Shown piece by piece: positions 57,549 through 64,000 of a stretch of DNA of 64,000 nt. Location: positions 1-64,000 of the forward strand of contig JASNZF010000006.1 in assembly GCA_048499805.1 (NCBI GenBank), in the 5' to 3' direction. The DNA is from JAWXBA01 sp048499805. GTDB lineage: Bacteria > Gemmatimonadota > Gemmatimonadetes > Gemmatimonadales > GWC2-71-9. Position numbers and translations under genes: made by a program. Each line of letters opens with the position of its first letter. Position 1 is the stretch's first letter. The notes below the pieces were generated by a model, which was given only the letters and a program-made list of their open reading frames with translations, was not told the DNA's origin and did no database searches.

Positions 57549-58739
57549 GTGTCCAGTTCACTTCGCAGGATCGGGCTGCTGGCGATGCTCGTGATGGTGT
57601 CCCCCCTCGCGGAGGCCGTCGGGATCCCGGTCTTTGCGCGGCGCTACAAGGTCAGCTGCCAGCTCTGCCACAACCCGGTGCCAGCCCTCACCGCATTTGG
57701 CGAGGCCTTCGCCGGCAATGGCTTCCGGATGTCGGCCGATGAGCCGGCCCGCGACACCATCAACACCGGCGACCCGATGCTCTGGTTGCCCAGCGACCTG
57801 CCGCTGGCCTTCCGGCTCGACGCCTACGCCCAGGCCTACGCTGGCGGGAACGCCGCCACCGACTTCCAGGGACCGTACACCCTCAAGGTGCTCGGCAGCG
57901 GCTCCATCAGCCGGAAGCTGTCGTGGTATGTCTACGCGCTGCTCCTCGAGCGCGGGGAGTATGGCGGGGTCGAGGACGCCTACATCAACGTCAACGATGT
58001 CGGCGGCAAGGACGTGGACCTCATGCTCGGCCAGTTCCAGCTCTCCGACCCGCTCTTCAAGCGGGAACTGCGCCTGATGTTCGAGGACTACGCGATCTAT
58101 CGGGCCCGGATCGGCGACGATCCCCTCACCCTGACCTACGACCGCGGCGCCATGGCGATCGCGGACGTGGCCGGGTTCGGGGTCACCGGCGTGGTGGCCA
58201 ACGGCAACGGCATCGGGGCCGCCCAGTCCAACCGGCGCTTCGACAACGGGCCCGGCAAGGTCGGGATGCTGCGGCTCACCCGCGACCTCGGCGAGGGCCT
58301 CCGCGTCGGCGGCTTCGGCCTCTACAGCAGGAATGCCAGCGACGGCGTGGACAACAAGGCCACCATGGTCGGGGCCGATGCCACGATCAGTCGCGGACCG
58401 GTCGAGGTGAACCTCCAGTACATCCACCGCGAGGACGACGATCCGGCCTTCGTCGGCGCGGGTTCCACCCTGACCAAGACCGATGGCGGCTTCGCCGAGG
58501 TGCTCGTGCGGCCGGCCAACAGCCGCTGGTACGGGTTCGGGTTGTACAACCTGGTCGAGTCGGATCGTCCTTATCTTGACATCCGGGTGGGTGGCGCCGC
58601 CGGCATCACCCGGTACGAAACCGCCACCGCCGGCCTCGGCTACCTGGTCATGCGCAACTTCAAGATCAGCGCCGAGGGCACCTGGGACATGGAAATGGAG
58701 AGGACGCGATGGACGTTCGGCATCGTCACCGCATTCTGA
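57549..58739 (+). CDS. exported haem-binding outer-membrane porin-like protein
   Basis: A 396-residue exported protein. After a signal peptide (RIGLLAMLVMVSPLAEA) comes RRYKVSCQLCHNPVPALTAFGEAF, a c-type haem motif (CQLCH). The remainder is a beta-barrel-like region (VEDAYINVNDVGGKDVDLMLGQFQL; GLRVGGFGLYSRNASDG; VEVNLQYIHREDDD; ending in the aromatic FGIVTAF), so it may be an outer-membrane cytochrome. The GTG at 57549 is the start used; the next gene (cytochrome c) overlaps by 31 bp. Confidence 0.82.
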   Translation: MSSSLRRIGLLAMLVMVSPLAEAVGIPVFARRYKVSCQLCHNPVPALTAFGEAFAGNGFRMSADEPARDTINTGDPMLWLPSDLPLAFRLDAYAQAYAGGNAATDFQGPYTLKVLGSGSISRKLSWYVYALLLERGEYGGVEDAYINVNDVGGKDVDLMLGQFQLSDPLFKRELRLMFEDYAIYRARIGDDPLTLTYDRGAMAIADVAGFGVTGVVANGNGIGAAQSNRRFDNGPGKVGMLRLTRDLGEGLRVGGFGLYSRNASDGVDNKATMVGADATISRGPVEVNLQYIHREDDDPAFVGAGSTLTKTDGGFAEVLVRPANSRWYGFGLYNLVESDRPYLDIRVGGAAGITRYETATAGLGYLVMRNFKISAEGTWDMEMERTRWTFGIVTAF

Positions 58740-59116
58740 CGCTCGTGGTGGGGGGGCTGCTGGCCGGCGCACTGCCGGCCCGCGCCCAGGCAGTCCCCGA
58801 TTCGCTGCCCGTGGGCGTCACGCCCAAGATGGTGCAGGACGGCAAGGCGCTCTTCCTGGGGGCTGGCCTCTGCATGGCCTGCCATGGCATGGAGGCCAAG
58901 GGCGGGATCGGTCCCGACCTGACCGCCGGAAAGTGGCTCCATGGGGCGGGGAGTTACGCGGAGTTGGTCGCCCGGATCACCTCCGGGGTGCCCCTGGAGG
59001 AATCCGCCACCGGCCAGATGATGCCGCCCGGGGGGGGCGGTGGGCTCAGCGCGGCGCAGGTCAAGGCCGTCGCGGCCTACGTCTGGAGCGTCAGCCGGCG
59101 GAAGACCCCGGGCTGA
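58709..59116 (+). CDS. class I cytochrome c
   Basis: A 135-residue exported cytochrome c with signal peptide (VVGGLLAGALPARAQA), haem motif GLCMACHGMEAKGG and candidate Met ligand in QMMPPGGG. It overlaps the preceding haem-porin gene, suggesting electron transfer between them, perhaps feeding the cbb3 oxidase. Confidence 0.9.
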   Translation: MDVRHRHRILTLVVGGLLAGALPARAQAVPDSLPVGVTPKMVQDGKALFLGAGLCMACHGMEAKGGIGPDLTAGKWLHGAGSYAELVARITSGVPLEESATGQMMPPGGGGGLSAAQVKAVAAYVWSVSRRKTPG

Positions 59117-59120
59117 GCCG

Positions 59121-59564
59121 ATGGACGCGGGCCTCCCGGCGCGCACCGCCACCGTCCGTTGCCGCTTCTGCGGCCGGCGCAACCGGGTGGACATCGCCCG
59201 GGTCTCCGCCCGGCCGCGCTGCGCCGATTGTACCCGCCCGATCCTGCTCGACCGACCGCTCCCGGTCACCGCGGAGGAGTTCCACGAGGTGATCGGCAGC
59301 GCCGGGGTACCGGTGCTGGTGGACTTCTACGCCGACTGGTGCGGCCCCTGCCGCATCGTGGCGCCGGTGCTCGATGAGCTGGCCCTGCGGCACCAGGGCG
59401 AGTTGCTGGTCCTCAAGGTCGACTCCGACCGCTTCCCCGAGCTGACCCGGCAGCACGGGGTCCGCGGGATCCCGACCCTGCTCCTCTTCGACGAGGGCCG
59501 CGAGGTGCGGCGCCACGTTGGCGCCGCCTCGCTGGCCGACCTCCAGCGCCTCACCGGACTCTAG
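59121..59564 (+). CDS. trxC: zinc-ribbon thioredoxin (TrxC type)
   Basis: A 147-residue thioredoxin with an N-terminal zinc ribbon (CRFCGRRNR...CADC), as in thioredoxin 2/TrxC, and an active site DFYADWCGPCRIVAPVL. The cis-Pro loop RGIPTLLLF is present. It starts 4 bp after the cytochrome c gene. Confidence 0.93.
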   Translation: MDAGLPARTATVRCRFCGRRNRVDIARVSARPRCADCTRPILLDRPLPVTAEEFHEVIGSAGVPVLVDFYADWCGPCRIVAPVLDELALRHQGELLVLKVDSDRFPELTRQHGVRGIPTLLLFDEGREVRRHVGAASLADLQRLTGL

Positions 59565-59731
59565 CCCCCAGCGCGCCGCCGGCCTCGCCGCCGCGCGGGC
59601 GGCGATCGTCATCCCGAGTTCATCCTTCCTTCAGTACCTCGATGCTATCTTGGACACAGTCCCCGGGCTCGCGCGAGTCCTCCCGTTCCACCCCCGCAGG
59701 TCGGCGGCGCGGAGCCGCCAGGGAGGGCATC

Positions 59732-60175
59732 ATGTCACTCGTCAAGACAGCACCACTCGCCACCGTCAAGCAGGACATGGACAAGGTCTTCGAGCGTCTC
59801 TTCGGCGGAGCGCTCTGGCCGGAACTGCCCCGCGCCAAGGCCTTCGAGTCGCTCTGGGAGCCGGCCCTGGACTTCAGCGAGGCCGAGAATGAGTACATCG
59901 TCCGGCTGGAGATCCCCGGCGTCACCCGGGACGACCTCGATGTCAGCATCGACGGCACGCTGCTCACCCTGAGCGGCAAGCGCGAACTGTTCGAGGAGAA
60001 GAAGGGGGAGGACTATCTCTGGCAGGAGCGGCAGAGCGGCCGGTTCATGCGGACGCTCCGGCTCCCCGCACCGGTCAAGGAGTCCGACGTGGTGGCCACG
60101 TACGAGAACGGGATGCTGATGGTCAAGCTGCCCAAGCTCCCGCTCCCGGCCAAGAACAAGATCACGGTCAAGTAG
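59732..60175 (+). CDS. Hsp20-type small heat-shock protein
   Basis: A 147-residue alpha-crystallin-domain chaperone: PALDFSEAENEYIVRLEIPGVTRDDLDVSIDGTLLTLSGKRE and the C-terminal ENGMLMVKLPKLP with a short tail. The ATG at 59732 has a GGGAGGG site. The last gene of the stress run, it is followed by a strong terminator. Confidence 0.94.
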   Translation: MSLVKTAPLATVKQDMDKVFERLFGGALWPELPRAKAFESLWEPALDFSEAENEYIVRLEIPGVTRDDLDVSIDGTLLTLSGKRELFEEKKGEDYLWQERQSGRFMRTLRLPAPVKESDVVATYENGMLMVKLPKLPLPAKNKITVK

Positions 60176-60210
60176 TCCCTCCGGGGCGCGGAGCGGCGCC
60201 CCCTCCTCGC

Positions 60211-60244
60211 GCCCCGGCCCGGTCCCGCTGGACCGGGCCGGGGC
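60211..60244 (+). terminator. strong hairpin terminator after hsp20
   Basis: A 15-bp perfect stem GCCCCGGCCCGGTCC/GGACCGGGCCGGGGC with a CGCT loop lies 36 bp after the stop, followed by AGTTCATT. Confidence 0.75.
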
Positions 60245-60292
60245 AGTTCATTGCCCCCCAGCGGCTTGCCCCACTTTCCACTGTCCATTTCT

Positions 60293-60358
60293 CAGCCCCC
60301 AGCCCCCAGCCCCCAGCCCCCAGCCCCCATTCCCCGTTCCCCATTCCCCATTCCCCCT
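60293..60358. repeat. heptamer array CCCCAGC then CCCCATT
   Basis: Five CCCCAGC-type units pass into CCCCATT/CCCCGTT units just before the mscS-like ATG (60371). The units resemble the cyanobacterial STRR heptamers in sequence and spacing. Confidence 0.9.
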
Positions 60359-60370
60359 TACCTTTGAGGG

Positions 60371-61303
60371 ATGAACCTGCTCCTCGCCCTCCAGGCCGCC
60401 AACCCGTCCGCCCCCGCCGACAGCACCGGGGTGGTGGGCAACATCGCCCAGGTCTTCGACCTCTCCAGCGGGGCGCTGCTTGACCTCGCGATCCGCCTCG
60501 CCTTCATCTGGTTTCTCGTCTGGGTCGCCAACCAGGCGGTCCGGGTGGTGGCCCGCCGGATCGTGCTCCATGCCGATGATGGCGACGATACCACCCTCTC
60601 CGCCCGGGAGAAGCGGGGCCAGACGGCGGCGCAACTCCTCCGCTCGGTGGGGCGGGTGGCCTCCATCATCTTCGGCATCTTCGCCAGCCTCAACCTCTTC
60701 ATCGACATCGGCCCGATCCTCGCCGGCGCCGGCATCCTCGGCCTGGCCGTCTCGTTTGGCGCCCAGAGCCTGGTCAAGGACATCATCAGCGGCTTCTTCA
60801 TCCTGGTCGAGGACCAGTTCACGGTGGGCGATGTCATCGAGGCCGCCGGCAAGACCGGCAAGGTCGAGCGCATGACCCTGCGCATGGTCGCGCTCCGCGA
60901 CCTGCGGGGCGTCCTCCACATGATCCCGAACGGCCAGCTGAATACCGTCAGCAACGTGACCCGGTCGTGGTCCCGGGCGGTGGTCGACGTCGGGGTTGCC
61001 TATGGGGCGCCGATCGACCGGGTCCTCGAGGTCTTCCGGGACGAGGCCCGCCGCTTCGCCAAGGATCCCGCCTGGCAGGCGCGGCTCGAGGGGGTTCCCG
61101 ACGTGATGGGGATCGACGAGCTGGGCGACAGCGCCGTGGTCATCCGCACCGCCATCCGCACCATTCCCGGCGTCCACTGGGAGTGCGGACGCGAGTTCCG
61201 CCGCCGGATCAAGAACCGGCTGGACGCCGAGGGGATTGAGATCCCGTTCCCGCAGCGGACCGTCCACCTCCGGGAGTCCGGCGCGGCGGAGGCGGACGCG
61301 TGA
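60371..61303 (+). CDS. MscS-family mechanosensitive channel
   Basis: A 310-residue channel protein with three to four N-terminal membrane segments and the MscS pore helix GPILAGAGILGLAVSFGAQSLVKDIISGFFILVEDQFTVGDVI, followed by the beta domain (GKTGKVERMTLRMVALRDLRGVLHMIPNGQL) and a C-terminal alpha/beta domain. It relieves hypo-osmotic pressure. Its 3' end overlaps cysS by 4 bp. Confidence 0.93.
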   Translation: MNLLLALQAANPSAPADSTGVVGNIAQVFDLSSGALLDLAIRLAFIWFLVWVANQAVRVVARRIVLHADDGDDTTLSAREKRGQTAAQLLRSVGRVASIIFGIFASLNLFIDIGPILAGAGILGLAVSFGAQSLVKDIISGFFILVEDQFTVGDVIEAAGKTGKVERMTLRMVALRDLRGVLHMIPNGQLNTVSNVTRSWSRAVVDVGVAYGAPIDRVLEVFRDEARRFAKDPAWQARLEGVPDVMGIDELGDSAVVIRTAIRTIPGVHWECGREFRRRIKNRLDAEGIEIPFPQRTVHLRESGAAEADA

Positions 61304-62796
61304 CGCTGCGCCTCTACAACACCATGACCCGCCAGGTGGAGCCGTTTGCCCCGCTGGCGCCGCCCCGGGTGTCGCTCTACACCTGCGGCCCCACGGTCTA
61401 CAACTACGCCCACATCGGCAACTTCAGGACCTTCCTCTTCGAGGACCTGCTGCGCCGGTGGCTCGAGGCCAGCGGGTACGACGTCTACCACATCATGAAC
61501 CTCACCGATGTGGACGACAAGACGATCAAGGGCGCCGCGGCCGCCGGGGTCCCGCTCACCACGCACACCGCGCGGTTCACCGAGGCGTTCTTCGAGGATT
61601 GCGACTACCTCCGGCTCCGGCCGGCCCACGTCCATCCCAGGGCCACCGAGTTCGTGGCGCCGATGGTCCGCCTGGTGGAGGGGCTGCTGGAGAAGGGGAT
61701 CGCCTATCGCGGCGATGACGGCTCGGTCTACTTCGCCATTGCCAAGTTCCCCGGGTACGGCAAGCTCTCCCGGCTCGACACCCGGGAACTCAAGGCCGGG
61801 GCAGGCGGCCGGACCTCCGAGGATGAGTACGCCAAGGAGGATGCCCGCGACTTCGTCCTCTGGAAGGCGGCCCGTCCCGAGGACGAGGCCGTCGGCGCCG
61901 CCTGGGACGCCCCGTTCGGGCGCGGTCGCCCCGGCTGGCACCTGGAGTGCTCCGCGATGGCGCTCGACCTGATCGGCAGGGAACTCGGCGCCGATGTGCT
62001 CGACATCCACGCCGGCGGGATCGACCTCGTCTTCCCCCACCACGAGGACGAGATCGCCCAGTCGTGTGCGTTCACCGGGCAGGCCGAGTTTGCCCGGGTC
62101 TGGATGCACGGCGAGTTCCTGACCATGGCCGGCACCAAGATGTCCAAGCGGTTCGGCAACATCCTCACCGCCCGCGACCTGCGCGAGGAGCGGGTCGATG
62201 CCGCGGCCGTGCGGTTGCTGCTGTTCCAGACCCACTACCGCCAGAAGCTCGACTTTACCGACCAGGCGCTCGAGGCGGCCGGGGAAGGGGTCCGCCGGCT
62301 CGGCGACTTCGATCGGCGGTTGCGGGCCGCCCCGCGGGGAGACGACCCCGCCATGACCGCCGCCGCCGCACTGATGCGCGAAGGGTTCGTCGCCGCGATG
62401 AACGAGGACCTCAACGCCCCCCAGGCGGTGGCGGCGGTCTTCACCTTCGTGCGCGAGGCCAACCGGCTGCTCGACGCCGGGGCCGCGGTGCCCGGGGACG
62501 CCCTGGCCGCCTGGGACCTGGTCGATGCCGTCCTCGCGGTACTCCCGACCCCGGGGCTCGGCGGAGCGATCGCCGTCGGCGCGGCCGACGGGGCGGGGGA
62601 AGGGACCTGGAGCGAGGCGCCTCCCGCCGAGGCAGGGCAGCTGGAACCCTGGGCGGTGTACTGGGCGGGCCGCCGCCTGGAGGCAAAGGCCGCCAAGGAC
62701 TTCGCCACCGCAGACCGGTTGCGGAAGCTCTTGCAGGACAGTGGTTTCGAGGTCAGGGACCGGAAGGACGGGGTGGTGGAGGTGGTGCGGAGGTGA
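61300..62796 (+). CDS. cysS: cysteinyl-tRNA synthetase
   Basis: A 498-residue class I synthetase: YTCGPTVYNYAHIGNFRTFLFEDLL (HIGH variant HIGN; Zn Cys-29), WHLECSAMA and FPHHEDEIAQ (further Zn ligands), KMSKRFGN (KMSKS loop), and a C-terminal anticodon-binding region (AKDFATADRLRKLLQDSGFEVRD). The GTG at 61300 overlaps the MscS stop. Length and domain order are normal. Confidence 0.98.
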   Translation: MTLRLYNTMTRQVEPFAPLAPPRVSLYTCGPTVYNYAHIGNFRTFLFEDLLRRWLEASGYDVYHIMNLTDVDDKTIKGAAAAGVPLTTHTARFTEAFFEDCDYLRLRPAHVHPRATEFVAPMVRLVEGLLEKGIAYRGDDGSVYFAIAKFPGYGKLSRLDTRELKAGAGGRTSEDEYAKEDARDFVLWKAARPEDEAVGAAWDAPFGRGRPGWHLECSAMALDLIGRELGADVLDIHAGGIDLVFPHHEDEIAQSCAFTGQAEFARVWMHGEFLTMAGTKMSKRFGNILTARDLREERVDAAAVRLLLFQTHYRQKLDFTDQALEAAGEGVRRLGDFDRRLRAAPRGDDPAMTAAAALMREGFVAAMNEDLNAPQAVAAVFTFVREANRLLDAGAAVPGDALAAWDLVDAVLAVLPTPGLGGAIAVGAADGAGEGTWSEAPPAEAGQLEPWAVYWAGRRLEAKAAKDFATADRLRKLLQDSGFEVRDRKDGVVEVVRR

Positions 62797-62797
62797 G

Positions 62798-62938
62798 GGG
62801 GAATGGGGAATAGGGAATGGGTTGCTGAAGGGTACGACTCTGTCCTTGGGGGCCTGGGAGCCTTCCCCGGATCCCTAAGGAGTCCACCCCATTCCCCATT
62901 CCCCATTCCCCAGTCCCCAGTCCCCAGTCCCCAGTCCC
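62798..62938. repeat. inverted G-rich/C-rich heptamer arrays after cysS
   Basis: GGGGAATGGGGAATAGGG-type units (62798-62822) right after the cysS stop face CCCCATT/CCCCAGT units at 62889-62938. The opposite orientation permits a long hairpin. The rest of the gap (62939-63080) is C-rich (ACCCCCGG)n-like. Confidence 0.85.
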
Positions 62939-63080
62939 CCCGGACCCGCCGACCCCCGGACCCCCGGACCCCCGGACCCCCCGACCCGCCACCCCGCCAC
63001 CCCGCCCCACCCATCCCGTTGACTCCCCGGAAATCCCCATGTATCATACGGGTCTGTCTTGATTCAGCGGCGGTTACGTC

Positions 63081-63153
63081 GCTGGCGTAGCTCAATTGGC
63101 AGAGCACCCGCCTTGTAAGCGGGAGGTTAAGGGTTCGATTCCCTTCGTCAGCT
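63081..63153 (+). tRNA. tRNA-Thr (TGT anticodon)
   Basis: A 73-nt cloverleaf with acceptor GCTGGCG/CGTCAGC (one G-T pair), anticodon loop CTTGTAA with TGT, and T-arm GGTTCGATTCC. Confidence 0.95.
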
Positions 63154-63189
63154 TCGGCCAGGCGCGACGCGGAAGGGCAGGCGGCACAC

Positions 63190-63273
63190 GGTGGGGTGGC
63201 CGAGTGGCTAATGGCAGCAGACTGTAAATCTGCCGGGCTCTGCCCTACGTAGGTTCGAATCCTACCCCCACCA
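63190..63273 (+). tRNA. tRNA-Tyr (GTA anticodon)
   Basis: An 84-nt cloverleaf with long variable arm; acceptor GGTGGGG/CCCCACC, anticodon loop CTGTAAA with GTA, T-arm GGTTCGAATCC. Confidence 0.96.
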
Positions 63274-63400
63274 TGGCAGGAAGGCAGCAGGGCGGCGGGG
63301 CAGGGGGGCAGCAGGATCGGTGGACGGCGGGACGGGTGGCACGAGGCGGCGCTGTTCGGGCCCCCCCCGCCCCCCTGCCATGCTGCCCCCCGGCAGAGAC

Positions 63401-63473
63401 GCGGGTGTAGCTCAGTTGGTAGAGCATCAGCCTTCCAAGCTGAGGGTCGCGGGTTCGAGTCCCGTCGCCCGCT
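63401..63473 (+). tRNA. tRNA-Gly (TCC anticodon)
   Basis: A 73-nt cloverleaf with acceptor GCGGGTG/CGCCCGC, anticodon loop CTTCCAA with TCC, T-arm GGTTCGAGTCC. A C- and G-rich palindromic gap (63285-63400) separates it from tRNA-Tyr. Confidence 0.95.
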
Positions 63474-63518
63474 TCGCCGACGGCGGGCCGTCGGCCCCGA
63501 GAGCAGGACGAGTGGTGC

Positions 63519-63591
63519 GCTCGCGTAGCTCAGTTGGTAGAGCACATCCTTGGTAAGGATGAGGTCACCGGTTCAATCCCGGTCGCGAGCT
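63519..63591 (+). tRNA. tRNA-Thr (GGT anticodon)
   Basis: A 73-nt cloverleaf with acceptor GCTCGCG/CGCGAGC, anticodon loop TTGGTAA with GGT, T-arm GGTTCAATCC. It lies ~200 bp before tuf, the usual thrT-tuf arrangement. Confidence 0.95.
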
Positions 63592-63792
63592 CTGGAACGT
63601 TGCGCGGCTGGGCGCGAGGCGGTCGCGGGTTGATCGGCACCCCTGATAGGTGCCACCCCGGGCTGGCCGGACGCCACCGCGCAGCAGGAATGCAGGACGC
63701 AAACCGGAAAGAGGGAACCTGGCGCCCCGCGGGCGACGGTGTTCCCCCTTTCCCTCTGATCTCGACTCTTGGCAGGGCAGGGGAAGCCGCTC

Positions 63793-64000
<208 letters not shown>

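Overview
This window looks like a chromosomal segment of a Gemmatimonadota bacterium. The evidence is very high GC, long antisense shadow reading frames, a PadR regulator next to an orphan MacB/FtsX-type permease, a PknB-type kinase with a long repeat-rich tail, and a tRNA-Thr/Tyr/Gly/Thr cluster leading into tuf. The EF-Tu N-terminus (KGYGTKYISYDEVAKASASQ) fits that phylum as I remember it. This is family-level reasoning without a database search.

Layout. 1-4.0 kb: a minus-strand unit of a transglutaminase-like protein and a two-gene ABC exporter. 4.3-9.9 kb: uvrA and two tandem CPA2-type antiporters. 10-14.3 kb: a DUF2911 protein, PadR plus permease, and a DinB-like protein. 14.3-21 kb is a repeat-rich accessory zone: two Uma2 paralogues, a perfect ~130-150 bp dispersed repeat, palindromes, G-rich octamer arrays, a redoxin/beta-propeller/Cys-rich-peptide operon, and a small HTH gene carrying a G11 tract. 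21.2-23.7 kb: a four-gene sensor kinase/response regulator operon.

24.1-29.9 kb is the most striking part. A co-directional, mostly overlapping operon encodes ten small membrane-anchored paralogues that all end in the same coiled-coil signature (ELEERLDFxERLL). They are followed by a YbjN-like protein, PspA and a DUF1611 protein. A sequence matching the sigma-W-type ECF promoter (TGAAAC-N17-CGTA) precedes the first gene. I interpret this as an expanded, apparently undescribed phage-shock-like envelope-stress system.

30-39.4 kb holds mostly secreted or housekeeping enzymes: PhoD, a GMC oxidoreductase, YceI, an M20 peptidase, a Ser/Thr kinase and a lipoprotein. 39.5-41.6 kb has two secreted lipoprotein genes, each preceded by a GEMM-I (cyclic dinucleotide) riboswitch with covarying stems. 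42-50 kb is a complete cbb3 oxidase operon (fused ccoNO, ccoQ, monohaem ccoP, ccoG, fixH-like, TauE/SafE-like, ccoI, ccoS) in which every gene overlaps the next. 50.3-60.2 kb is a low-oxygen/stress island: a metal P-type ATPase, a two-component pair, universal stress proteins, an MgtC/DUF4010 protein, a haem-binding porin, a cytochrome c, a thioredoxin and Hsp20. 60.4-64 kb: an MscS channel, cysS, four tRNAs and the start of tuf.

Intergenic regions throughout carry short C-rich tandem arrays (heptamers CCCCAGT/CCCCATT, octamers CCCCGCTG/CCCGCCTG) whose complementary strands fit the G-quadruplex pattern.
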